Assembly (NCBI GenBank): GCA_902771745.1
Contig: CACXYG010000003.1
Coordinates: 1-35,124 of the forward strand
DNA from: an uncultured Erysipelotrichaceae bacterium
Lineage (GTDB): Bacteria > Bacillota_I > Bacilli_A > RFN20 > CAG-288
Length of the DNA stretch: 35,124 nt
Direction: 5' to 3'
Translations under genes and position numbers: made by a program
In this document: piece by piece, positions 24,072 through 32,039 of the stretch
Numbering within the stretch: the stretch's first letter is position 1
Layout: each line of letters starts with the position of its first letter
The notes under the pieces: model-generated
What the model was told of the DNA's origin: nothing
Seen by the model: the letters and a program-made list of their open reading frames with translations, nothing else
The model's database searches: none

Positions 24072-24172
24072 AGTTTTTACCTCTTTTTTGTTATATTTTT
24101 CTATTTTCATGCATTTTAAAACTGCATGACCTACTTATTATAGATATATATATGTTTATCTTCAAGAAAAAA

Positions 24173-26998
24173 TTATTCGCTGCGCAGTGTCTCAACTGGG
24201 TTTTGACGACTTGCTTTTAAGGCTGGAATCAGCGCAGAAACGAATCCGATGACCACAGAAATACTTGTGATAATCAAAGCATGCCACCAGGTAAAGTGGC
24301 AAATATTACCGACGTTGTAATAAGAAATCGTGGAAGCGGAATTGATCAAGACATTTAACGGGAAGGATAAACCAAAAGTCATCAAGGAACCGACAACACC
24401 TGCCAAAAGACCGATGATGATGGCTTCCATTTCAAATAGTCGACTGACATCACTCTTACGAGAACCAAGAGAACGAAGTAAGCCAATCTCTTTCTTTCTC
24501 TCAAGAACGTTATTTGAAGTTAACGAAGCTGTCATCGCACTAGAGACCAGTAAGGAAATTGTCGCAAAGGCGATAAGAATCGTTGATACGAGGGTGATCA
24601 TCTCACCGACTTCCTCAATCAATTGATTGGCGTCAGAAGCAACATAATGGACCTTCTCTTCATCGGTGGTCGCATAGCTGCTATTTTGTTGTTCGGCATC
24701 ATCGTTGAAGTTATTAAAGACATCCAAGAGTTGAAGCAAAGTAGCTCTGGATGGCAAATCAACCGGGAATAAGACAATACCAGTAATCTTAGAATAAGCG
24801 TTAGCATAAGCAACTAAGGAGATAATCTCATTATAGACCGTCTGGTAATCCGGTTCGCCTTGTTCAGGCATACCAGCCTTAATAATTTTATCCATTTGTT
24901 CTTCTAAGACGGATTGCTCGGATAAATCTCGACCCAATAATTCATCGGATACTAGAGTCGCACCATGGTTAGCAGCATCACTTAAGAAACTGGAGAAACC
25001 AAGGTACATATAACCGGTTGCTTCATAAGGATAGTAATAGAAATAGCGGTTGAAGATATCATTCAAATCATCCGTTGGTAAGACATTGGACGCGGAATTG
25101 AAATAGTTATTAATTACAGCATAGACCTCGGAACAGAAGGAGGTTAAAGCATTTACTTTTTCTACACCAGCGGGTGCATGGAAGAGAATATTGTCTTTTA
25201 AATTAGTAGCCAAAGCACTCTGTTCATTCTTTGGCATCAATTCTTCTTGTAAAGAAGGTAGATAGCATAAAGCTGGCGAAAGAATAGTGAATGGAGAAGT
25301 CTGTTTTGGTCTGATGATACCGACAATCTTTAAACTTTCACCATGATTATCATAGAAGTCTTTGTTCAAAGTATTCTTGGTGTAATGATGAATGGTTCTG
25401 GTGTAATCATTAGCATCTTTTAATTCTTCCGTACTCGTCTCCGTATACAATTCATCATTATCAAAGACTTTATATTCTTTACCGAGAATATCGCTAAACG
25501 AGATTGGCTTTACCTTACTCTTCAAGGTTTCATCTTCGACATCCTCTTGTTCGTCTTGGCTGTTATAAAAACCTAACTGCTGTAAGATTCTGAAACTGAC
25601 CGCGTTATAGTTGTTGACGACCAAGACGACTTCATTCTTAGTCGTGGGTAAGTGACTCTTTTCTTCGGTTCCTGGAATCGTGAAACCTTCGGTAATCAGA
25701 TCATATTGAGAGATATCACCATAAAGGACATGGAAGATGTTGTAAGGAAGTTTGGCACTATAAGCGTAGTAGTTATAACTGGTAACAGTGGTATTCACTA
25801 GTCCTAAACCACCCTTAGAAGAACCATCTAAGGAATCTGGATAGGTGGTAGTGAGATTATAAGAATAACTATTGCTATAACTGGTGATGTACTCTCTTAA
25901 GATGCCTTCTTCTTGTAACTGGTTGAGATAAGCCATGTATTTCGGAGTGAAGTTATTATAGGTATAGGAATAGGAAGTAGAAGTATCAACCGATGGATAG
26001 ATTTCATCCACATCAGGGTAAGAGACGGATGCATTTTTGGAAGAGAAGGATTCCGTTTGACTCTTACGGTTATAAGCGGTAACGACAACTGGTAAAGAAG
26101 TCGCTGAGGCTGTAGAGAGATTATTAGAGTAATTATTAAAACCAAAGTTAATGGCAAAGAAGAAACCAATTCCAATAATACCAAATGAGTTTGCAATACT
26201 GGTTAAAATGGTTTTCGTCTTTCTGGAAAGCAAATTCTTCCAGACAAGCTTCATGCTCATCTTAAAAGATAGCTTACTCTTTTTCAGTTCTTTCTCTTCA
26301 ACTTTATTCTCTTGTTCCACCTTGTTGACTAAAACATCGGAAATCAATCTACCATCCTTGAGATTGATGATTCTATCCGCGTATTTACTAGCCAAATCCT
26401 CATTATGGGTAACCATGATGACGAGATGGTCTTTGGATAATTCTTTTAATAAATCCATGATAGAGATAGAAGTATGACTATCTAAAGCACCAGTAGGTTC
26501 ATCAGCCAGGATGATTTTTGGTGAAGTGACAAGACATCTAGCAATCGCAACACGTTGGGCCTGACCACCAGATAATTGATTTGGTTTCTTGTCTTTTAAG
26601 TCTTCAATGCCGATTTTTCTTAAGGCTTCTAACGACTTCTGATTGATTTCTTCTTCGCTGTAGTCTCTTACTGCTAACGCGACCTTGATATTATCAAGAA
26701 CACTCAATTGAGGAATCAGATAATAGTTTTGAAAGATAAAACCAATATAGTTATTTCGATAACTATCTAACTGCTCCTCACTCATGCTGGATAAGGATTT
26801 ATCATCGATGGTGATATCACCCTCTGTGATCTTATCTAATCCACCAATGCAGTTTAAAAGGGTGGTCTTACCACAACCAGAAGGGCCTAAAACAGCGACA
26901 AATTGAACCTCAGGAAAAGATAGTGAGATATCACTTAAAGCAGTAAATGGTTTGTCATCGGTGAGATAGTCTTTTCTGAGTTTCTTTATTTCTAGCAT
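24173..26998 (-). CDS. Fused ABC transporter ATPase-permease (MacB/FtsX type)
   Basis: A 941-residue protein. Residues 1-225 are an ABC ATPase of the LolD/MacB type: Walker A GPSGCGKTT near 38, signature LSGGQAQR near 143, Walker B IILADEPTGALDS near 160, and a switch His in MVTHNED. After a Glu/Lys-rich linker comes one membrane helix near 270, a large outward-facing region of about 500 residues rich in Tyr/Ser/Asn, and three FtsX-type helices at the C-terminus with the conserved ERKKEIGLLRSLGSRKSDV loop. Such fused proteins act as mechanotransducers or exporters for peptides or lipoproteins. The ATG overlaps the upstream gene by seven bases. The substrate is unknown. Confidence 0.88.
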   Translation of the reverse strand: MLEIKKLRKDYLTDDKPFTALSDISLSFPEVQFVAVLGPSGCGKTTLLNCIGGLDKITEGDITIDDKSLSSMSEEQLDSYRNNYIGFIFQNYYLIPQLSVLDNIKVALAVRDYSEEEINQKSLEALRKIGIEDLKDKKPNQLSGGQAQRVAIARCLVTSPKIILADEPTGALDSHTSISIMDLLKELSKDHLVIMVTHNEDLASKYADRIINLKDGRLISDVLVNKVEQENKVEEKELKKSKLSFKMSMKLVWKNLLSRKTKTILTSIANSFGIIGIGFFFAINFGFNNYSNNLSTASATSLPVVVTAYNRKSQTESFSSKNASVSYPDVDEIYPSVDTSTSYSYTYNNFTPKYMAYLNQLQEEGILREYITSYSNSYSYNLTTTYPDSLDGSSKGGLGLVNTTVTSYNYYAYSAKLPYNIFHVLYGDISQYDLITEGFTIPGTEEKSHLPTTKNEVVLVVNNYNAVSFRILQQLGFYNSQDEQEDVEDETLKSKVKPISFSDILGKEYKVFDNDELYTETSTEELKDANDYTRTIHHYTKNTLNKDFYDNHGESLKIVGIIRPKQTSPFTILSPALCYLPSLQEELMPKNEQSALATNLKDNILFHAPAGVEKVNALTSFCSEVYAVINNYFNSASNVLPTDDLNDIFNRYFYYYPYEATGYMYLGFSSFLSDAANHGATLVSDELLGRDLSEQSVLEEQMDKIIKAGMPEQGEPDYQTVYNEIISLVAYANAYSKITGIVLFPVDLPSRATLLQLLDVFNNFNDDAEQQNSSYATTDEEKVHYVASDANQLIEEVGEMITLVSTILIAFATISLLVSSAMTASLTSNNVLERKKEIGLLRSLGSRKSDVSRLFEMEAIIIGLLAGVVGSLMTFGLSFPLNVLINSASTISYYNVGNICHFTWWHALIITSISVVIGFVSALIPALKASRQNPVETLRSE

Positions 26999-27642
26999 GG
27001 TAAAAGTTCAATTCTCTTGTTCAATTCATGACAAGTGATCTTGTTGGATCTTGCCAAATGAAGCATTCTCTTATAAAGTTTTTCGTTCTCATCTTCAATT
27101 TCCATCTTGGGAAGAAGATAATCTTTCGCCTTCTTGGTTGGAATCGGGATATCAAAGAAGCCTGCCTTTTCAAAGAAAGTGCAAGTCTTAACAAAATACA
27201 TGCCGCTGAGACCAGATTCCTTACGGAAGTTCTTTAAATAAGTCAAGGTAGTATCTTCATCGACACAAGTTACATAGACCTCTTTTCTAAACGCTTCAAA
27301 GGAATCATAGTGAGATAAATACTTAGCAGTTAGAAATACAGCTTGAGTAAACTTCTTATATGGAGATGGGTTTTGTGGTTTGAAGTGATCTAAGATGCGG
27401 TTAAGCTGAGCAAGGTATTGACCATGCTTCAACAAAGGACGTGGATAATAATTCTCAAACAAAGCTTTGAACTCGTCTTTATGTTCTTCAAAATGAATCT
27501 GATCTAAGGTTTCTTTGGTAACCTGAAGACTTGCTAAAAGGAAGCAGAGTTCAGAGATATTGAAAATACCTTTTCTCTTCTCTGGTTTATAGGAAGAAGT
27601 CTTGGAAATTAAATCCTGGAAGATCTCTAAATGTGTCATCAT
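26992..27642 (-). CDS. Hypothetical protein, unknown function
   Basis: A 216-residue soluble, basic, mostly helical protein. I do not recognise its family. The first part (about 1-130) is helical with aromatic patches (KALFENYYPRPLLKHG). A later SGLSGMYFVKTCTFFEKAGF stretch has a faint helix-hairpin look, and the C-terminus has many Lys/Arg. The start at 27642 is preferred because GATGAGGT lies eight bases before ATG ATG; a frame from 27669 would overlap the upstream gene. It lies between the iminopeptidase gene and the ABC transporter gene, overlapping the latter by seven bases, so all three are probably one transcript. Confidence 0.65.
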   Translation of the reverse strand: MMTHLEIFQDLISKTSSYKPEKRKGIFNISELCFLLASLQVTKETLDQIHFEEHKDEFKALFENYYPRPLLKHGQYLAQLNRILDHFKPQNPSPYKKFTQAVFLTAKYLSHYDSFEAFRKEVYVTCVDEDTTLTYLKNFRKESGLSGMYFVKTCTFFEKAGFFDIPIPTKKAKDYLLPKMEIEDENEKLYKRMLHLARSNKITCHELNKRIELLPC

Positions 27643-27655
27643 AATATGTACCTCA

Positions 27656-28543
27656 TCAATCCGTAGCATTTAAGAACGATAATAGTTCTTTCGCATATTT
27701 ATCATATTCTTCATAGTAAGACATGTGACGAGAGTGAGCAAAGATTACCCACTTCTTTTCACAGGTCAAAGCATCATACATCATCTTATTCTGTAGTGGT
27801 GTAGATTCATCATTAGCACCATCGGTTAAAAGGATTGGACATTTGATCATATGGAGTTTATCGAGATATTCGTAGTCCTTTAATGAACCCAATGGAGAAT
27901 ATTCACAAGGGCCCCAGGCAGATAGATAAGCCTCATCACCTCTAACTTTACTTCTGGTTAAACAATCTGGTGCCTCCTTAGGCCATGGGCCACCGACAAA
28001 ATGATGCATATAGTCTTCATCCGCCATTCTGGATTCTAAAGAATCAAATTCGTTTTTCTCTTCCGCTTTTAAAATTGCTTCTTGTTCAAACTTTGGAAGT
28101 AAACCGATTAAACGATGCGTTTCTTGTCTCCATAAACTTGCACTGGCAAGCGTAGAGGAAAAGACACAAGACTTGATTCCCTGCGGATGATAATCACAAA
28201 GATAGATGATTTCTAACATGCCACCCCAGGAGTGACCAAGGAGATGAATTTCATCTAAATGAAGTTCCTTACGAAGATTATCTAACTCTTCTACCCAGAC
28301 TTCCTTATTGAACAATTCATCATGTTTACCTTCTACAAAAGATAAACCACAACCTAATTGATCATACATGATAAAAGGACGGTCATCTTCTTGCGCCAGA
28401 TGATCTAAAAGTTCATAGGAATTATGCGTAGAGCCAGGTCCACCATGAAGGATGACAAGCGGAGTCTTCTTTCCTGTTGGATTGACGATTCGATAATATG
28501 TCTGATATCCCTTAAAAGGAAGGTAACCTTCTTTGATGTCCAT
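27656..28543 (-). CDS. pip: Proline iminopeptidase-like alpha/beta hydrolase (family S33)
   Basis: A 295-residue alpha/beta hydrolase. The oxyanion motif is HGGPG (33-37), the nucleophile Ser105 lies in GHSWGG, a catalytic Asp is near DGANDESTP, and a His near FAHSRHMSYYEEY. A helical cap domain (RQETHRLIGLLPKFEQEAIL) lies between. This is the layout of bacterial proline iminopeptidases, which release N-terminal proline from peptides, and of close relatives that act on other amides. There is no signal peptide, so it is cytoplasmic. It starts 13 bp after the PHP-family gene and is followed closely by the next gene, so it is within an operon. Confidence 0.85.
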   Translation of the reverse strand: MDIKEGYLPFKGYQTYYRIVNPTGKKTPLVILHGGPGSTHNSYELLDHLAQEDDRPFIMYDQLGCGLSFVEGKHDELFNKEVWVEELDNLRKELHLDEIHLLGHSWGGMLEIIYLCDYHPQGIKSCVFSSTLASASLWRQETHRLIGLLPKFEQEAILKAEEKNEFDSLESRMADEDYMHHFVGGPWPKEAPDCLTRSKVRGDEAYLSAWGPCEYSPLGSLKDYEYLDKLHMIKCPILLTDGANDESTPLQNKMMYDALTCEKKWVIFAHSRHMSYYEEYDKYAKELLSFLNATD

Positions 28544-28556
28544 ATGTGTTAATCCT

Positions 28557-29360
28557 CTAATGTTGAATAATGGTATCTAAGCGATCGACCACGATCAAAT
28601 CGTGCTCTTTGATGAATTCCACCGCTGCATATTCAGCTGCCTCATCCCCAATCTGTAATGGAGAATGGGCATCTGCGCCGATGATGCATTTGGCTTTGTA
28701 TTTGGATACCATCTTGAAGAAGTCATCGGTTGGATACCACCAACGTTTCTTCTTACCGACTTGTTTCTCACCCGTACGAATGCCTGCTAAATTGATTTCT
28801 AGTGGTACATCATAGGCGATACAGGCTTCAATCATTTCTCGCGAAGCCTTCTTACAATCCGAATCAAAGTTCTCGATATTTGAAAGGAAGTAATCTGGAT
28901 GGGCAAAGATTTTGAACATGCCAGAAGAGATGGCCTTGATAGCCAAATCTTTATATAAATAAATCTGAGATGGAGAAGTGATATTAGAAAAACGAGCATA
29001 GATTTCATGGTTATCATTCATCGCACAATGATTACCAAGAATCATATAATCCAAAACACCATTATCCAGCATCTCTTTATAGAAGGTGTAATAGCAAGGG
29101 AAAGATTCCGCTTCATAACCAAGATAGATGGTAATCTGATCTTTATATTTTTCTTTTAAAGAATTGATAGATGAGACATAATCATCAAACAATTCAAATT
29201 CCCCACGTTTATAAGGTTCCGAAAAACCAGGAAGCATGGCATGGTCAGAAAAACCAAGATATCTTAAACCATGTCCTAGGGCTTCTAAGATATAATCTTC
29301 ATCTTCTCCGGTGGCGTGACCACATCTTTTCGTGTGGGTATGATAATTAGCAAGAAACAT
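28557..29360 (-). CDS. hisK: PHP-family phosphatase, histidinol-phosphatase-like
   Basis: A 267-residue PHP-fold metal phosphoesterase. The metal-binding HTHTKRCGHA (7-16) with His7, His9 and His15 is the HisK/HisJ signature. Further ligands are in GFSDHAML, YLGYEAE, ILGNHC, FAHPD and GADAHSP. Members hydrolyse L-histidinol phosphate, but no other histidine gene lies here, so it may act on another phosphate ester. It is first in an operon with the iminopeptidase. A TG-extended -10 (TGG-TAAAAT, 29378-29370) is nine bases before the ATG, so the mRNA leader is about three bases and no ribosome site is seen. Confidence 0.8.
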   Translation of the reverse strand: MFLANYHTHTKRCGHATGEDEDYILEALGHGLRYLGFSDHAMLPGFSEPYKRGEFELFDDYVSSINSLKEKYKDQITIYLGYEAESFPCYYTFYKEMLDNGVLDYMILGNHCAMNDNHEIYARFSNITSPSQIYLYKDLAIKAISSGMFKIFAHPDYFLSNIENFDSDCKKASREMIEACIAYDVPLEINLAGIRTGEKQVGKKKRWWYPTDDFFKMVSKYKAKCIIGADAHSPLQIGDEAAEYAAVEFIKEHDLIVVDRLDTIIQH

Positions 29361-29474
29361 ATTGGAAATATTTTACCACTAGCCTATTTATTATTTGAAA
29401 TGTTGTTGTGGAAATGTTGTTATTTACTATATCACAAATTGTTCTACCCACTCTTTTAGTGCTATGATTAATTT
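29361..29474. promoter_or_regulatory. Divergent promoter region with two extended -10 boxes
   Basis: Leftward, TGG-TAAAAT (29378-29370) serves the PHP phosphatase gene. Rightward, TGC-TATGAT (29460-29468) with TTGTTC 18 bp upstream serves the macro-domain gene, whose ATG follows six bases later, which should give a leaderless mRNA. Between them is a direct repeat of GAAATGTTGTT (29397-29407 and 29411-29421). Confidence 0.55.
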
Positions 29475-30395
29475 ATGCCATTCCTAATTATTAAAGAAGA
29501 TATCACCACACTTGATGTGGATGTCATCGTCAACGCTGCTAACACTGGTTTATATGCAGGTGGTGGTGTTTGTGGTGCTATTTTTAAAGCGGCTGGTTAT
29601 CAGCAATTAAAAGAAGCCTGTGATAAACTTTCTCCGATTTCTACAGGAGAAGCGGTGATCACTCCTGGTTTTCATCTTCCTGCAAAATACATCATTCATA
29701 CCGCTGGACCTATCTACCAAGGTGATATGAATCATGAAGACAAACTATTAAAAGCCTGCTATCAAAACAGTTTACAACTCGCTTATGATCAAGGCTTAGA
29801 AAGTATCGCCTTTCCTTTGATTTCTTCAGGTATCTATGGCTATCCCAAAGAAGAAGCTTATCAAATAGCGAAAAACACCATTGTAGAATTCCTTCAAAAT
29901 CATGAAATGATGGTGTATCTCTGTCTTTTCAAGAAGATCGAAATACCCCATGATGATTTTGACCGCTATTTAAAAATCACCCAGATATCACCTATCCATC
30001 CGATGCGTATCTATGGTGCACCAAGAGCGCTCGACGCCAGAAAAGAAATCATTCCTGAAGAATCTTTCTCAACCAAACTATTAAAACTCATCGATCAATC
30101 CAAGATGAGTGATAGTCAGTTCTATCACAAAGCCAATATGGATCGAAGACTATTTTCCAAACTGAGAAAAGAAGATTACCAGCCAAGCAAGATGACAGCC
30201 ATCTCTTGTTGTATCGCATTATCACTATCCTTAGAAGAAAGTGAAGACTTACTTGCCAGCGCAGGCTATTCCTTAAGTAAAAGCATTCTCTTTGATTGCA
30301 TCATCCGATATTGTATCCAAAATCAACAATACGATATCTTTGCCATCAACGATATGCTTCTCTTCTATGATCAGAATCTCTTAGGCCAGAATTAA
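29475..30395 (+). CDS. Macro-domain protein with C-terminal HTH-like domain
   Basis: A 306-residue two-domain protein. Residues 1-165 form a macro domain that binds or removes ADP-ribose: IVNAANTGLYAGGGVCGAIF with Asn20, the GGG loop at 29-31, the TGEAVITPGF strand, and the ISSGIYGYP loop. Residues about 185-300 form a helical domain resembling an XRE-like helix-turn-helix: FYHKANMDRRLFSKLRK, then KMTAISCCIALSLSLEESEDLL. This fusion is seen in other Bacillota. It is followed by a vWA-domain gene, so the two may work together in an ADP-ribose-linked response. The leaderless start is supported by the -10 position. Confidence 0.88.
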   Translation: MPFLIIKEDITTLDVDVIVNAANTGLYAGGGVCGAIFKAAGYQQLKEACDKLSPISTGEAVITPGFHLPAKYIIHTAGPIYQGDMNHEDKLLKACYQNSLQLAYDQGLESIAFPLISSGIYGYPKEEAYQIAKNTIVEFLQNHEMMVYLCLFKKIEIPHDDFDRYLKITQISPIHPMRIYGAPRALDARKEIIPEESFSTKLLKLIDQSKMSDSQFYHKANMDRRLFSKLRKEDYQPSKMTAISCCIALSLSLEESEDLLASAGYSLSKSILFDCIIRYCIQNQQYDIFAINDMLLFYDQNLLGQN

Positions 30396-30396
30396 T

Positions 30397-30433
30397 GTCG
30401 CTTACCAAGCGACCATTCTGGTCTTTTTCTTTT
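30397..30433 (+). terminator. Overlapping hairpins between macro-domain and vWA genes
   Basis: GTCGCTT-ACC-AAGCGAC (30397-30413) overlaps GACCA-TTC-TGGTC, which is followed by TTTTTC. The two stems share GAC and cannot form together. The second looks like a short terminator that may attenuate rather than end the transcript. Confidence 0.5.
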
Positions 30434-30468
30434 TTAAAATGATGTCAGTAACAAAGGAGAACATCATC

Positions 30469-31107
30469 ATGAAAGAAAAGAAAACAGAAGTCGTCTTCAT
30501 CTTAGACAAATCCGGTAGCATGCACGGATTAGAAAAGGATACCATCGGTGGATTCAATGCCATGCTAGAAAAGCAAAAGAAAGAAGAAGGAGAATGCTAC
30601 ATCTCTACCATTCTCTTTTCTAGCCGCAGTCAATCCTTATATCAGCACCAGGAAATCAGCACAGTAAAACCATTGACCCATAACGATTATCAAGTCGGCG
30701 GTTGTACTGCCCTTCTTGATGCGATCGGTTATGCCATTGACGATATGAAAGACTATCTCAAGATTCAAAAAGAAAAGAGAAACGTCCTTTTTATCATCAT
30801 CACCGATGGTATGGAAAACGCCTCGCATGAATATAGCAGTCGAATCATCAAGCGCATGGTCGAAGAGCAACAGGAAAAAGAAGATTGGTCCTTTACTTTC
30901 CTCGGGGCAAATATCGACGCCATTCAAACCGCTAGCGATATCGGCATCAAAAAAGAATTTGCAGCAAACTACCATAATGATTCTCTTGGCGTTCAGGAGA
31001 ACTTCAGAGCCGTATCCAATATGGTAAGACGCTACCGCGCTTGTGGCAAAATGGATGCCGACTGGAAGAAAGAAATTGATCAAGACTTTAAAAACAGAGC
31101 TCATTGA
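30469..31107 (+). CDS. vWA-domain protein
   Basis: A 212-residue cytoplasmic protein made almost entirely of a von Willebrand A domain. The metal-ion-dependent adhesion site is intact: DKSGS at 13-17, a Thr in the GGCTALLDAI loop, and the ITDGMEN Asp near 111. Such stand-alone vWA proteins (similar to TerF/TerY-type and phage-linked ones) act as metal-dependent protein-interaction modules. The start at 30469 is set by AAAGGAG ten bases upstream; an earlier in-frame ATG at 30439 has no ribosome site. It is the second gene after the macro-domain protein, with its own strong terminator. Confidence 0.85.
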   Translation: MKEKKTEVVFILDKSGSMHGLEKDTIGGFNAMLEKQKKEEGECYISTILFSSRSQSLYQHQEISTVKPLTHNDYQVGGCTALLDAIGYAIDDMKDYLKIQKEKRNVLFIIITDGMENASHEYSSRIIKRMVEEQQEKEDWSFTFLGANIDAIQTASDIGIKKEFAANYHNDSLGVQENFRAVSNMVRRYRACGKMDADWKKEIDQDFKNRAH

Positions 31108-31120
31108 CGAGCTCTGTTTT
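31091..31120 (+). terminator. Terminator overlapping the vWA stop codon
   Basis: AAAACAGAGCTC (31091-31102) pairs with GAGCTCTGTTTT (31109-31120), a 12-bp stem with a 6-base loop. The TGA stop lies inside the hairpin. The symmetric A/T ends allow action on both strands. Confidence 0.9.
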
Positions 31121-31147
31121 CTTTCCATAATTTAAAGTTGTTTATGA

Positions 31148-31927
31148 TTAAATAGTTCTTAATATCTTCATAACACCATCATCGTCATTACTAGAAGTTA
31201 AGAAGTTTGCTTTCTTTTTGACTTCTGGATGGGCGTTTTCCATGGCGTAGGAATATTTGCACTGCTGGAGCATTTCCACATCATTGAAATAATCACCAAA
31301 AGCCATACTTTCTTCCTGCGATATATGATATTGCTGCTGAATGGATTTTAAAGCAGCACCCTTATTGGCATCACAATTGGCAACATCAATCCAGCTGACA
31401 TCCGAGACAACCGCTGCTAAATGCTTTGGTAGATCATCAAAATAATGAGCGCTGGCTTCTGCCATCTGCTTTTTGAAATAGATAGCGAACTTCACAATAT
31501 TCTCTTCTAAGGCAACCTTGGTCAAATCATCTTCGTGATTTAATCTGGCATAGTATTGCGTCGCGTTGGCAAGTTCTTCCTCTTGAGTAGATTGCATATA
31601 ACCACCCTTGATACCACAAAGAAGAGGCGTTGCATAAGGAACATGTTCTAATAATCGTAAGGTGTTGACGACATCTTCTTTCTTCAAGACGTTCTTATAG
31701 ATGATCTCCCCACGATAAAAACATAACGTTCCATTTTCCGCAATGAAAACAAGACGATCAGCAATTTCATGAAACATTCTCTCTAATGTGTAGTATTGTC
31801 TGCCAGAGGCGATAGCAACTTTCACCTGTGGATGACTCTTAACCCAAGGAATAAAATCCTCTGGTAATCTTTTTTTACTATCGAGTAATGTTCCATCCAT
31901 GTCGACGGCAACGAGTTTTATATTCAT
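31148..31927 (-). CDS. Cof-type HAD-family sugar-phosphatase
   Basis: A 259-residue HAD phosphatase of the Cof/YidA (C2-cap IIB) group. Motif I is VAVDMDGTLLD with nucleophile Asp9 and Asp11, motif II is VAIASGRQ, and motif IV is GDYFNDVEML. The cap domain lies between about 85 and 190. These enzymes hydrolyse sugar phosphates and similar metabolites in the cytoplasm, usually with broad specificity. The frame is open to 31993, but the stretch before the Met-Met at 31930/31927 is not family-like and AAGGAACTC stands right before it, so the short start is taken. It is monocistronic and downstream of guaA on the same strand. Confidence 0.9.
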   Translation of the reverse strand: MNIKLVAVDMDGTLLDSKKRLPEDFIPWVKSHPQVKVAIASGRQYYTLERMFHEIADRLVFIAENGTLCFYRGEIIYKNVLKKEDVVNTLRLLEHVPYATPLLCGIKGGYMQSTQEEELANATQYYARLNHEDDLTKVALEENIVKFAIYFKKQMAEASAHYFDDLPKHLAAVVSDVSWIDVANCDANKGAALKSIQQQYHISQEESMAFGDYFNDVEMLQQCKYSYAMENAHPEVKKKANFLTSSNDDDGVMKILRTI

Positions 31928-31984
31928 CATGAGTTCCTTTTTGATAGTTAGATTATATACTTTTTTACATCCCCAAAAAATTAT

Positions 31985-32017
31985 AAAAAGCAATAGATGA
32001 AATATCTACTGCTTTTT
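31985..32017 (-). terminator. Terminator after guaA
   Basis: AAAAAGCA-A-TAGAT (31985-31998) pairs with ATCTA-C-TGCTTTTT (32004-32017) around GAAAT. It lies just past the guaA stop codon on the minus strand. Confidence 0.7.
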
Positions 32018-32039
32018 GAATTCTGATTTTATCAGATAA

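Noticed and set aside
24120..24172. Terminator for the fused ABC gene
   Set aside because: The ATGCA/TGCAT stem near 24109-24127 is only five base pairs, AT-rich, and has no T run.
28557..29360. Histidine biosynthesis operon
   Set aside because: Only the PHP phosphatase is present; no other his gene lies within the window.
30637..31128. Long minus-strand open frame across the vWA gene
   Set aside because: It lies antisense to a gene with intact motifs and a ribosome site, and its translation resembles no protein.
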